A stretch of DNA of 64,000 bases from Pigmentiphaga sp. NML030171 (GTDB lineage Bacteria; Pseudomonadota; Gammaproteobacteria; Burkholderiales; Burkholderiaceae_B), in contig NZ_NINX01000042.1 in the NCBI RefSeq assembly GCF_002188635.1, positions 1-64,000 of the forward strand, read 5' to 3'. Positions within the stretch are counted from its first letter, which is position 1; every line of letters starts with the position of its first letter. Of the stretch, positions 42,963 to 51,150 are shown piece by piece. Both the position numbers and the translations under genes were made by a program. Below the pieces are notes generated by a model that saw nothing but the letters and a program-made list of their open reading frames with translations, did no database searches and was not told the DNA's origin.

Positions 42963-43796
42963 TCAATCGCGCATGATGGCCTTGCCCCAGAGGTTGAGGG
43001 TGCGCTCTTCGTGCACCCACACCCCCGCGGGACGATCCGGCGGGCAGACCTCGATCTCGGCCGAGATCTCGGCCAGGTTGCCGTCCGGGTCGCGCACCAT
43101 GAAGAACACGTCGTTGCCCGGGCCATGGCGGCCGATGCCCCAGACGATGGTCTCGCGGATGGAGGCCATGTGGTCGCCCCAGGCCTTCATGTCGTCCCAC
43201 GACATGGTCTCGAAGGACTGGTGGTCGAAGCAGCGCACGGGGGCGCGGAACAGCGCCAGCGCGTGGTGCAGGCTTTCCGTGCGCAGGAAGCAGGCGCGCA
43301 GCACGCCCTCGTCGTCCTGGACGCGATCCGACAGCGTGAAGCCGAGCACGCCCTCATAGAAGGCCAGCATCGGCGCGGGATCCAGGGTACGCAGCGCGAA
43401 GTGCTGCAGATGAGCGCCGGGCAGCGTGTCGCGGGACGGCACGCCCGCCGGCGTGCCGGGGCGCAGCGCGAAAACGATCAGGTTGCCGTCGGGATCGCGC
43501 GCCGCCAGTGCCTCATCGCACGCCACCGGCAGCGGCGGCACCTCGATCGTCGCCCGCGCGCCCACCCGTTCCTTGAAGGCCTGCCAGCGGCCGGCATCCG
43601 CGAAACCGAACAGCGCGTGTTCCAGCCGGTTGGCCGGCCCTTCCGACAGCACGAGCGTGCGTCCCGGCGCCGCGCACACCCAGCGGCCGTCTTCGACGCG
43701 CGCGGCCAGCCCGTGCGTACGGGCATAGAAATCCGCCAGCCGCTGCGGGTCCGGCGAGGTCAAATGCAGATGATGCAGCGATGCGCCCAATTCCAT
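42963..43796 (-). CDS. VOC-family extradiol dioxygenase (BphC-like)
   Basis: A 277-residue two-module vicinal-oxygen-chelate protein. The modules start at LHHLHLTSPDPQRLADFY and LQHFALRTLDPAPMLAFY. Metal-ligand candidates are H147-type in HLQHFAL, H of WGDHMASIRETIVWGIGRHG and E of NLAEISAEIE. This is the arrangement of type I extradiol ring-cleavage enzymes. ATG 43796 has GGTGGA eight bases upstream. With the MhpA-like hydroxylase it gives hydroxylation followed by meta cleavage of a catechol. Confidence 0.85.
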   Translation of the reverse strand: MELGASLHHLHLTSPDPQRLADFYARTHGLAARVEDGRWVCAAPGRTLVLSEGPANRLEHALFGFADAGRWQAFKERVGARATIEVPPLPVACDEALAARDPDGNLIVFALRPGTPAGVPSRDTLPGAHLQHFALRTLDPAPMLAFYEGVLGFTLSDRVQDDEGVLRACFLRTESLHHALALFRAPVRCFDHQSFETMSWDDMKAWGDHMASIRETIVWGIGRHGPGNDVFFMVRDPDGNLAEISAEIEVCPPDRPAGVWVHEERTLNLWGKAIMRD

Positions 43797-43836
43797 TGTT
43801 TCGTTCCACCCATGGCGTTTCATTCCTGTTGGGCGA

Positions 43837-43865
43837 ACTATCCCGCGCCAGGTACCCGGCGTCAA
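43837..43865 (-). promoter_or_regulatory. promoter of the VOC-IclR-hydroxylase operon
   Basis: On the reverse strand TTGACG (43860-43865) and GATAGT (43837-43842) are spaced by exactly 17 bases, about 40 bases before the VOC start. An IclR-type palindrome lies seven bases upstream of the -35 box, the normal place for an IclR activator. Confidence 0.65.
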
Positions 43866-43872
43866 CGGAATT

Positions 43873-43887
43873 TCTCACATACTGAGA
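43873..43887. promoter_or_regulatory. putative IclR operator (TCTCA-N5-TGAGA)
   Basis: A perfect 5-5-5 palindrome directly upstream of the -35 box of the operon containing the IclR gene at 42194. Shape and position agree with an IclR activator or autoregulator site. Confidence 0.55.
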
Positions 43888-43909
43888 CGATAAGCGTGGA
43901 AGAAGCGCA

Positions 43910-44881
43910 TTAGTTGGCTGCGATGCCTCGAGCCTCGATCACGCGGGTCCAGCGTGCCAGGTCCATGCGCACCAGCGCGCTCAACTCCGCCGGCGTGCTG
44001 ACCGCGCTCGTCATGCCCTGGGCCTTCAGGCTCTGCTGCATGTCCGGCTCGGCCAACGCCGCTTGCATCTGGCGATGCAGCCTGTCGACAATGGCCGGGG
44101 GCGTACCCGCCGGCGCGAACAGCCCATACCAGAGATCGACGTCGAAGGGCTTGCCCACCGATTCGGCCACGGTCGCCACGTTGGGCAGGGCCGCCTGGCG
44201 CACGGGGCTGGATACCGCCAGGGCATGCATCTTGCCGGCCTCGATCTGCGTCAGCGCCGACTGGATGGGTACGAAACCCACTTCTACCTGTCCGCCGGCG
44301 ATGGCCGTCACGGCCTCGCCCGCTCCCTTGTGGGGAATGTGCACGATGTTCATGCCCGTCGCTTCCTTGAGCAGTTCCATGGCCAGGTGCTGCGGCGTGC
44401 CAACGCCGGACGACGCGTAGTTGTACTGGCCGGGCGCCTTCGCGGCGGCGGCGATGAACTCCGAGAGATTGCGCGCCGGAACCTTGCTGGATGCCACGAG
44501 CACCATCGCCCCCTTGAACAACAAGCCCACGGACGCGAAATCCTTGACGGGATCGTAGGGCAGGTTCTTGTACAGGCTGGGGTTCATGGCCAGCGTATTG
44601 GCGACCACCAGCAAGGTGTACCCGTCCGGCGCCGATCGCGCGACGAACTCGCTGCCGATATTGCCTCCCGCGCCAACCTTGTTCTGCACGATGAATGGCG
44701 CCTTCATGCCGGCGCGCAGCTTCTCGGCCAACGCCCGCGTGGCGGTATCAATGCCAGTCCCCGCGCTATAGGGCATTACCAGCGTTACCGCTCGTGCCGG
44801 ATAGTCAGGCCCCTGCGCATGCGCCGGACAGGCCATCACGGCCGCGACTCCCATTCCCAGGACTGCCACAAGCTTCTTCAT
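43910..44881 (-). CDS. Bug-family periplasmic receptor in the aromatic cluster
   Basis: A 323-residue receptor with a signal peptide (MKKLVAVLGMGVAAVMACPAHAQG). VTLVMPYSAGTGIDTATRALAE, NKVGAGGNIGSEFVAR and NYASSGVGTPQHLAMELL are family features. It lies 117 bases downstream of the Rieske oxygenase on the same strand and probably shares its transcript, so it may bind the same aromatic acid or amide. No permease genes are adjacent. Confidence 0.92.
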   Translation of the reverse strand: MKKLVAVLGMGVAAVMACPAHAQGPDYPARAVTLVMPYSAGTGIDTATRALAEKLRAGMKAPFIVQNKVGAGGNIGSEFVARSAPDGYTLLVVANTLAMNPSLYKNLPYDPVKDFASVGLLFKGAMVLVASSKVPARNLSEFIAAAAKAPGQYNYASSGVGTPQHLAMELLKEATGMNIVHIPHKGAGEAVTAIAGGQVEVGFVPIQSALTQIEAGKMHALAVSSPVRQAALPNVATVAESVGKPFDVDLWYGLFAPAGTPPAIVDRLHRQMQAALAEPDMQQSLKAQGMTSAVSTPAELSALVRMDLARWTRVIEARGIAAN

Positions 44882-44998
44882 GCTCCACCTCTGCTAGACG
44901 CCATGCGGCTCCCCTGCGGGCAGCCGGGTGCACTTCGGAAGACACGGCCGGCGGTCCACCAGAACCGCCGCCGCCAGACGGTACCGCCACTACCCTGC

Positions 44999-46174
44999 TC
45001 AGACCGGAAACACCAAAGTGGCCGGCGCGGGCGTCGGCTCGTCGGCGGGCGCGCGAAGGCCGTCAGTCTGCTGTGCCTCGAACGCCGCCGCAATACGTCG
45101 CCTGATCCGGATCATGTCTCGATCCGGGCCGAACAGGATCTCGTTCGCGCGGGACTCCACCAGATCGCCCGCCACGCGCGCCATCTCGCGGTCCTCGGCC
45201 GAGGTCTTGAGCTGCCTGGGCTTGACCACGCTTTCGAAATGCTGCGCCAGCCGCTCGCGCGCTTCCGGCGTGTCGGCACGCCACGCCGCGTAGCGGAAAA
45301 GCCGCGTGCGGTGATAGTCGATGGGCACCTGGAACAGCCGCGACACATAGGGCGCGGCGTCAGCCTTGGGCCGCAGCACGTTGGACACCAGGCCCGGCAG
45401 GTTGAAGCGCTCGCCCTGGATCTTGTCCAGGCCATGTCCGTGGTCCAGCATGTTCCCTTCCAGGTCCACGGAGATGCCGCGCAGGCCGTGGCCGTCGGTC
45501 TCGACGATCTTCACCCGTCGGTCTTCCAGCGGCGTCAGCTTCTGCGCGGCGCCCGCCTCCCCGTCGCCCAGATAGCGCGCCACGGCTTCGTGATACTGCG
45601 ACTCCATGTGCAGCGTGACGGCGTGATAGGCATCGCTGCCGTCGATCACCAACAGCCAGTTTGCGTCCCATTCCTCGGTGGGTAGCCGGAAATGCACGAA
45701 GCGGTCGGGGTGCAGGAGCTCTTCCGGCACGCATGTTTCGATGGGCGGCGCGGGGAAGCGGTCGGTGTCCCCGATATAGGCCCAGACGTAGCCGCCCAGT
45801 TCGGCACAGGGATAGGACCGGGCGCGCGCCTTCTCCAACTGACCGGCGCTGGCCTCCGTGTCCCACGGAATCAGCGTGCACGCCCCCGTGCCATCGAATC
45901 GCAGGCCGTGGTAGGCGCACTGCAGCTGCCCATCCAGCACCCGGCCGCTGGAGAGCCGCACGTACCGGTGCGGACACCGGTCGAACAACACTCCGGGCAC
46001 GCCGGCCCCGTCGCGGAACACCACCAGGTCTTCGTCCAGGCACCGCACGCCGACCGGCTTGCCGGCGGGCAGTTCCTCGCTTTGCATCACGGGATACCAG
46101 TAGTTCCTGAGTCCCCGCTCCAACCCTCGCGGCACGCCGCGGACGAGTTCGGAACCATCCTGCTTGTCGCTCAC
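44999..46174 (-). CDS. Rieske aromatic-ring oxygenase, large subunit
   Basis: A 391-residue Rieske non-haem iron oxygenase. The [2Fe-2S] ligands are C67-P-H69 and C86-AY-H89, and mononuclear iron ligands are expected in DGSDAYHAVTLH near 190. GTG 46174 is preferred over ATG 46207 because AAGGAGGGGAAG stands directly before it. With the GTG start, the palindrome at 46217 lies in the promoter rather than at the start codon. No ferredoxin or reductase gene is in the cluster, so electrons must come from elsewhere. It probably hydroxylates or demethylates an aromatic acid. Confidence 0.9.
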   Translation of the reverse strand: MSDKQDGSELVRGVPRGLERGLRNYWYPVMQSEELPAGKPVGVRCLDEDLVVFRDGAGVPGVLFDRCPHRYVRLSSGRVLDGQLQCAYHGLRFDGTGACTLIPWDTEASAGQLEKARARSYPCAELGGYVWAYIGDTDRFPAPPIETCVPEELLHPDRFVHFRLPTEEWDANWLLVIDGSDAYHAVTLHMESQYHEAVARYLGDGEAGAAQKLTPLEDRRVKIVETDGHGLRGISVDLEGNMLDHGHGLDKIQGERFNLPGLVSNVLRPKADAAPYVSRLFQVPIDYHRTRLFRYAAWRADTPEARERLAQHFESVVKPRQLKTSAEDREMARVAGDLVESRANEILFGPDRDMIRIRRRIAAAFEAQQTDGLRAPADEPTPAPATLVFPV

Positions 46175-46216
46175 CTTCCCCTCCTTGTCGGACAAGACGC
46201 TGGCCATCGCAATCGA

Positions 46217-46228
46217 TTAGATAGCTAA
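46217..46228. promoter_or_regulatory. putative operator TTAG-ATAG-CTAA before the Rieske gene
   Basis: A palindrome of TTAG/CTAA arms, containing ATTAGATAGC in common with the site at 47704 (read on the opposite strand). It lies about 45 bases upstream of the preferred Rieske start. An AT-rich stretch around it stands out from the GC-rich genes. The MarR protein at 50597 is the natural candidate. Confidence 0.5.
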
Positions 46229-46258
46229 CGTTTTATTAAGAGAAAAACCAAAACCGGT

Positions 46259-47656
46259 TCATGCCAACATCGCCTGCTCGCATTCCCACGCCCAGGCCAA
46301 CAGTTGCGCGTCATCGCCGGGCGCCCCGGTCAACTGCATGCCGATGCCGGCATGCCACGGCACAGGCACCGAGATCGACGGCGCCCCGGCCGCGTTGGCG
46401 AACGTCGCGTACAGGGCGCCGGCCCGCGGCGACGCCTCGAGGCCATCGATGGTGGCCGGATACGGCGCATCGAGCGGCCACGCCAGACAGGGAGAAGCCG
46501 GGGACAGGACCACGTCCGCCTCGGCCCAAAGCGCCCGCGTGCGCTGCCGCCAATCGAGCAGGCGCGCGATGGTGCGATACACGTCCACGGCCGACGGGCC
46601 CGACGAACGCCGCGCGAGATCCCGCAGGGCGGCCGGCAGCGCGGACTCGTCCAGGCCGAGTTCGCCGATGGCGGCGCGCACGCCATGCGGAATGAGCTCC
46701 AGCCAGAAGGCGTCGACCTGCGCGACCGAGTACGGCATCGGCTGCCAGACGACCCGATGGCCCGCGCGCGCCAGGCGCTCCACGCATTCGTTCAGCGCGG
46801 CCGTGACCACGGGCTCCTGCCCCTGGTCAGGCGGCAAGACGGCCACGATGCGCGCCCGCCGGGCCTGCGCCCGCGCGCGCAGCCAGGACTCGGGCCGGGC
46901 CGCCTGCCCGGCTCCGGAAAAACGCGACGCGTCGACGGCGATCGCCGTGGCCATCAGGGCACAGTCCTCCACCGACCGCGCCATGGGGCCGACCACCTGG
47001 AAATCCAGCGACGTGCGGGGAAAACCGGAGGACGACAGCACCACGCCGGCCGAAGGCTTGAAGCCGACGGTGCCGGTATAGGCCGCTGGCCGCCGTATCG
47101 ATCCGCCCGCGTCGGTCGCCAGCGCCAGCGCGCCCATGCCCGACGCCAGCGCGGCGCCGGCACCGCCGCTGGAGCCGCCCGGCGTCATGGCCGGGTCCAG
47201 GGGATTGCGCGTCGGGCCGTACACGCCATTGCCGGTCGTGGCCGCCAGGGCCATGGGCGGGACGTTGGTCTTGCCCAATATGATCGCGCCCGCCTCGCGC
47301 ACGCGGGCCACCACCGGTTCGTCATGATCGGGAACGAAGGCGGCCAGCGCCTCCACGCCCCATGTCGCCGGCAGCCCCCGCACCCAGAGATTGTCCTTGA
47401 CCGTCAGCGGGATGCCGTCGAGCGCGCCGCCGGGATTGCCCGCCGCGCAGCGCCGGTCGGCGGCGCGGGCCTGGGTCAGCAGGGACTCCGCATCGACCTG
47501 CGCGACGACGGCATTGAGCGCCGCATTGCCCGCCCCTATCCGCTCCAGGACGGATTCGACCAGCTTCACGCTGGTCAGCCGGCCGGCCCGCAACAAGGCG
47601 GCGCTTTCGCTGGCGCCTAGCCGCCACGGATGACCACCTGGGTGAATCGCGCTCAC
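46259..47656 (-). CDS. amidase (amidase-signature family)
   Basis: A 465-residue amidase-signature hydrolase. The Ser-cisSer-Lys triad is visible: Lys in LTVKDNLWVRG, the Gly/Ser-rich TPGGSSGGAGAALASGMG, and the nucleophilic Ser in DAGGSIRRPAAYTGTVGFKPS. It releases ammonia or an amine from an amide. GTG 47656 is chosen because GGGAGG lies five bases upstream. It is divergent from ligA and upstream of the Rieske gene. An aromatic amide as pathway substrate would be consistent with this setting. Confidence 0.88.
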   Translation of the reverse strand: MSAIHPGGHPWRLGASESAALLRAGRLTSVKLVESVLERIGAGNAALNAVVAQVDAESLLTQARAADRRCAAGNPGGALDGIPLTVKDNLWVRGLPATWGVEALAAFVPDHDEPVVARVREAGAIILGKTNVPPMALAATTGNGVYGPTRNPLDPAMTPGGSSGGAGAALASGMGALALATDAGGSIRRPAAYTGTVGFKPSAGVVLSSSGFPRTSLDFQVVGPMARSVEDCALMATAIAVDASRFSGAGQAARPESWLRARAQARRARIVAVLPPDQGQEPVVTAALNECVERLARAGHRVVWQPMPYSVAQVDAFWLELIPHGVRAAIGELGLDESALPAALRDLARRSSGPSAVDVYRTIARLLDWRQRTRALWAEADVVLSPASPCLAWPLDAPYPATIDGLEASPRAGALYATFANAAGAPSISVPVPWHAGIGMQLTGAPGDDAQLLAWAWECEQAMLA

Positions 47657-47681
47657 GGGTACCTCCCGGCTCCGATGTTGA

Positions 47682-47719
47682 TTGACACTATACACCAAAC
47701 AATTTAGATTGCTATCTAA
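47682..47719 (+). promoter_or_regulatory. ligA promoter with overlapping palindromic operator
   Basis: TTGACA (47682-47687) and TAGATT (47705-47710) are spaced by 17 bases. The palindrome TTAGAT-TGCT-ATCTAA (47704-47719) covers the -10 box, a classic repressor position. It shares its half-site with the palindrome at 46217. The divergent amidase gene begins only 26 bases from the -35 box, so one bound repressor could silence both directions. Confidence 0.65.
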
Positions 47720-47738
47720 TTAATTTCGGGATGGCGCC

Positions 47739-48044
47739 ATGAGTCTTTACGCGGTCCAGAGAGTGATCTTCGAACTCAAGCACGACAAGCCCCGCGCCGC
47801 GCTGCTGCGCACGGACCCCCACGCCGCGCTGCGGGATGCCGGCCTGACCGAGGCGGAGCGCGACGCCCTGGCCGGCGGGGATCTGGCCGGGCTCTACCTG
47901 ATGGGCGTCCACCCCCTGCTGCTCGCGCCGTACTCGCGCATGGCCGGCCTGTCCCGCACCGACTATCAACGCGCGCTGGCCCCGCTCAAGGGCGCGCGCC
48001 ATTTCTCCAGCGACTACCGGCTCGACGGCCACAGCGAGGCTTGA
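47739..48044 (+). CDS. class III extradiol dioxygenase small subunit (LigA-like)
   Basis: A 101-residue protein of the LigA superfamily, the alpha subunit of protocatechuate 4,5-dioxygenase-type enzymes. VQRVIFELKHDKPRAALLRTD, LTEAERDALAGGDLAGLYLMGVHPLLLAPYSR and the compact all-helical length are typical. It caps the active site of the LigB subunit encoded directly after it with no gap. It is the first gene behind the promoter at 47682. Confidence 0.88.
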   Translation: MSLYAVQRVIFELKHDKPRAALLRTDPHAALRDAGLTEAERDALAGGDLAGLYLMGVHPLLLAPYSRMAGLSRTDYQRALAPLKGARHFSSDYRLDGHSEA

Positions 48045-48869
48045 ATGGGATCCCTAGAATTCGCCGCGGCGATGAGCCATGCGCCCGGCATCGCCGCCTT
48101 CACTCAGGCCGCCCCCGCCGTGCAGCGGCAGGCCTTCCTCAATGCCGCGGCCGCCTTGAAGACGGCGGCCTCCGCGGCCAGGCTGGACGCGATGGTGGTG
48201 ATCGCGCCGGATCATTTCTCCAACTTCTTCATGGGCAACATGCCCGCCTGCTGCGTCTCGCTGAACGAGCGCTACAGCGGCCCGGTGGAAGACTGGCTGG
48301 GCATGCCCAGGATGGACGTTCCCGGGGCGCCGGGCCTGGCGGACCTGATCATGCGGCACGCCTATGGCCGGGGCATCGAACCCGCGGGCGCCGCGCAGAC
48401 CGAGCTGGAACACAGCGTCATCGTTCCGCTCTCGCTGGTCACGCCGGCATTCGATGTTCCCGTCGTCTGGGTCATGATGAACTGCCAGGTACCGCCGCTG
48501 ATGTCCCTGCCCCGCTGCCATGAGCTGGGCCGCGCCATCCGCGCCGCCATCGACGCCAGCGGCCTGCGCGTGGGCGTGCTGGGCTCGGGCGGGCTGTCCC
48601 ACGCGCCCGGCGCCGCCGAGGCCGATCGGCTGGACGAGGCGTTCGACCGCGAGTTTCTGTCCATGCTGGACCGGGGCGACCTGGACGCGATCCTGTCCAT
48701 TCCCCCCGCCCGGCTGGACGAGGCGGGCTTCGGCGCCTGGGAAGTGCGGCTGTGGGTGACCGCCATGGGCGCGGCCCATGACCGTCGCCCCCGTACGCTG
48801 GCCTACGAGCCGATCGAGGCCTGGGACACCGGCTGCGCGGTCGCGATCTTCGACGGAGCCGGACGATGA
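48045..48869 (+). CDS. class III extradiol dioxygenase catalytic subunit (LigB-like)
   Basis: A 274-residue LigB-type catalytic subunit. Candidate iron ligands are His12 in MSHAPG and His57 in IAPDHFSNFF, with Glu of YEPIEAWDTG near the C-terminus. Conserved HSVIVPLSLVTP and GSGGLSHAPG supply the catalytic histidine region. With LigA it opens a catechol-type ring by meta cleavage with O2. It overlaps the next gene by four bases, so the three genes are coupled. Confidence 0.9.
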   Translation: MGSLEFAAAMSHAPGIAAFTQAAPAVQRQAFLNAAAALKTAASAARLDAMVVIAPDHFSNFFMGNMPACCVSLNERYSGPVEDWLGMPRMDVPGAPGLADLIMRHAYGRGIEPAGAAQTELEHSVIVPLSLVTPAFDVPVVWVMMNCQVPPLMSLPRCHELGRAIRAAIDASGLRVGVLGSGGLSHAPGAAEADRLDEAFDREFLSMLDRGDLDAILSIPPARLDEAGFGAWEVRLWVTAMGAAHDRRPRTLAYEPIEAWDTGCAVAIFDGAGR

Positions 48870-49759
48870 CGCCGCTGCCCACCGTGCGGCTGGCGCTGGG
48901 CCTGCGCTCGACGGCGCAAAGCCTGGGCGTCATCGGCCGCGATGCCGGCGTCTTCCGCGAACAGGGACTGGAGCTGGTCATCGCGCGCGAGGAAACCGCC
49001 GGGCCCGAGGGCGTGCGCGGCCTCGTCGCCGGGGAATACGACCTGGCCGAATTCGGCGCGGTGCCGCTGGTGCAGGCCGTCTACGAAGGCCATGACCCGG
49101 TCATCCTGCTGGCGGCCGAACAGACCAACGCCATGTACCTGCTCGGCGCCGCCCGCATCGGCGGACCGCGTGAATTGGCGGGGCAGAAGATCGGCGTACT
49201 CAGCGCCGCCGGGCAGACCGGCGTCAGCGCCGCCGCCATGCTGGACAAATGGGCGTTGCCTCGCGCCGACGTGGAACTGGTGGAACTGGGTACCTATCCC
49301 GCCATCTACCGCGCCTTGCAGGATGACCGCATCGCCGCCGGTGTGCTGACCGCCGACTACGGCGTCGCCGGTTCGGTCGCCTTCGGCCTGCACCGTCTGG
49401 CCGATCTGGGCGAGGAACTGCAGTTCCAGGGTCCCATTGTCGCCACGACCCGGCGCTACGCCCGGGCGCACCCCGACCTCGTGCAGCGAGCCGTGACCGC
49501 CTACGTGCGCACCATCGAACTGTTCAACGACCAGCCGCAACGGGTCCTGGCCAGCGTGCAGCGTCACCTGGGCTTCCTGGACCACGCGCAGGCGCTGGCC
49601 GTGCACGACTTCTATTCCCGGCGCTTCCAGCGCCAACCCCATCCGTCCGCGGCCGGCGTGCAACGGGTCATCGACCTGTATGCCGACGGCTCGCGCCCGC
49701 CGCTGCGGCTGGAAGACGTCTGGGATCGCACGTTTCTGGACCGCAGCCTGTCGGCATGA
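48866..49759 (+). CDS. periplasmic-binding-protein-like protein without signal peptide
   Basis: A 297-residue protein with the NMT1/SsuA-type type-2 binding-protein fold: LALGLRSTAQSLGVIGRDAGVFREQGL at the start, EEETAGPEG-like loop, GEYDLAEFGAVPLVQAV and RELAGQKIGVLSAAG. It has no signal peptide and no ABC genes nearby, so periplasmic transport work is unlikely. To my knowledge 4,5-dihydroxyphthalate decarboxylases belong to a similar fold. Translationally coupled to LigB, it may be a cytoplasmic enzyme such as a decarboxylase of the ring-cleavage substrate. That role is inference. Confidence 0.75.
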   Translation: MTPLPTVRLALGLRSTAQSLGVIGRDAGVFREQGLELVIAREETAGPEGVRGLVAGEYDLAEFGAVPLVQAVYEGHDPVILLAAEQTNAMYLLGAARIGGPRELAGQKIGVLSAAGQTGVSAAAMLDKWALPRADVELVELGTYPAIYRALQDDRIAAGVLTADYGVAGSVAFGLHRLADLGEELQFQGPIVATTRRYARAHPDLVQRAVTAYVRTIELFNDQPQRVLASVQRHLGFLDHAQALAVHDFYSRRFQRQPHPSAAGVQRVIDLYADGSRPPLRLEDVWDRTFLDRSLSA

Positions 49760-49798
49760 CCGGCTCGCGGCCAACCACCCCATCGCAAGGATGACACC

Positions 49799-50572
49799 AT
49801 GGATCTGGGAATCGCGGGACGCACGGCATTGATCACGGCTTCGAGCAAGGGCATAGGCAAGGCCTGTGCGATGGAACTGGCCAGCCAGGGCGCGAACGTC
49901 GTCATGTGCGCGCGTGGACGCCAGCAATTGGAACTGGCCGCCGAGAAAGTCCGGGCCGCGGCGCGCGGCGAAGTCACCGCCATCCCCGCGGACCTGACCT
50001 CGGCGCGGGACATCGACGCGCTGGTCGATGCTGCCGAACGGCGGCACGGCGGCATCGACATCCTCGTCTCCATCGGCGGCTCACCCAAGCGCGGCGGCTT
50101 CGATGCCATCACCGAACAGGACCTGCGCGACGCCTTCGAAATGTCGGTCATCGCCGCCTTCAGATTGTTGACCCGCACGTTGCCTGGCATGCGGGCCCGC
50201 GGCTGGGGGCGCGTGGTCACCGTGCAGTCGCGGGCGGTGCGCGAACCGATACCCGACCTGGTGACCTCGGTGGCCACCCGGCCGGGCGTCAATGGACTGT
50301 TCAAGTACCTATCCAAGGAAGTGGCCGGCGACGGCGTGCTGCTCAACACCATCGTGCCCGGACGCATCATGACCGACCGCTTCAAGGGCGGCCAGGACCT
50401 GGCGGCGGACAGCCAGGCCTACACGGCGGGCAAGCTGGCGGGCATTCCCGTGGGCCGCTTCGGGCAGCCGGAGGACATCGCGGGAGCCGTCGCCTTTCTT
50501 TGTTCCGAACGGGCCTCGTACATCAACGGTACGGCACTGCAGGTGGACGGCGGCGTCATCAACGCCATCTGA
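49799..50572 (+). CDS. SDR-family protein lacking the YxxxK pair
   Basis: A 257-residue short-chain dehydrogenase-like protein. The nucleotide motif ITASSKGIGKACAMEL is normal. Where Y-x3-K is expected, the sequence reads SVATRPGVNGLFKYLSKE, so Tyr and Lys appear replaced by Ser and Arg. NNAG is also changed, to SIGG. It may therefore use another proton relay or have a non-redox job. It follows the binding-protein-like gene by 39 bases and ends the ligAB operon. The C-terminal INGTALQVDGG is conserved. Confidence 0.85.
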   Translation: MDLGIAGRTALITASSKGIGKACAMELASQGANVVMCARGRQQLELAAEKVRAAARGEVTAIPADLTSARDIDALVDAAERRHGGIDILVSIGGSPKRGGFDAITEQDLRDAFEMSVIAAFRLLTRTLPGMRARGWGRVVTVQSRAVREPIPDLVTSVATRPGVNGLFKYLSKEVAGDGVLLNTIVPGRIMTDRFKGGQDLAADSQAYTAGKLAGIPVGRFGQPEDIAGAVAFLCSERASYINGTALQVDGGVINAI

Positions 50573-50577
50573 CCCGC

Positions 50578-50598
50578 GAGGCCCTCGGGCCTGGCCTC
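50578..50598. terminator. possible hairpin terminator between convergent SDR and MarR genes
   Basis: GAGGCC and GGCCTC form a six-pair stem with a nine-base loop, immediately after the SDR stop and overlapping the MarR stop. No T-run follows, so the strength is doubtful. Confidence 0.35.
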
Positions 50599-51040
50599 AC
50601 TCCCCGGGTCCGATATTGGTCTCTATCCGGCCCAGCACCCGCATGAAGGTCGCGAGGTCGGTCTTGCTGATGCCCTGCAAGGCCACCTCGTTGATGTTCT
50701 CGACGCGAGGCAGCAGCACTTCCTCCAGGCTCCTGCCCTTCTCGGTCAGGTACACCAGCACCTTGCGTTTGTCCTCGGAGTCGGGCTGCAGCGTGACCAT
50801 CTTCTGCGCCTCGAGCTTGCGCAGCGCCGCCCACGCGGTGGGCTGGGTCAGCCCCACCATCTCGGCGATCTCGCGCTGGCTGACGCCGTCCTTTTCCCAC
50901 AGGGCGCGCAGAAAGAACCACATGCCATACGAGATCCCGGCGCTGTTGATCTGCTGTTCCATGATCGGGCGCAGGCGGCGGAAGGTCCTGCCGAGCAGGA
51001 AGCCTATGCTGCGATCGATGGGATAGTCTTGAGTGCGCAT
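50597..51040 (-). CDS. MarR-family regulator
   Basis: A 147-residue winged-helix regulator. The recognition helices lie in VSQREIAEMVGLTQPTAWAALRKLEAQKMV (about 60-90) and the wing has DSEDKRKVLVYLTEKG. ATG 51040 is used; in-frame starts at 51052, 51055 and 51079 are possible. It ends the aromatic cluster, convergent with the ligAB operon. It is the most likely owner of the two related palindromes at 46217 and 47704. Confidence 0.88.
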   Translation of the reverse strand: MRTQDYPIDRSIGFLLGRTFRRLRPIMEQQINSAGISYGMWFFLRALWEKDGVSQREIAEMVGLTQPTAWAALRKLEAQKMVTLQPDSEDKRKVLVYLTEKGRSLEEVLLPRVENINEVALQGISKTDLATFMRVLGRIETNIGPGE

Positions 51041-51150
51041 ATTCTTGAACATCATTGGGCCCAGGCAATGATAGCTCACCCACTTTCGTCACACAGATCG
51101 ACGCTGCGCAAAACCTCCTCTTCGCCCTCATCACCGATTTGCCATGAACG

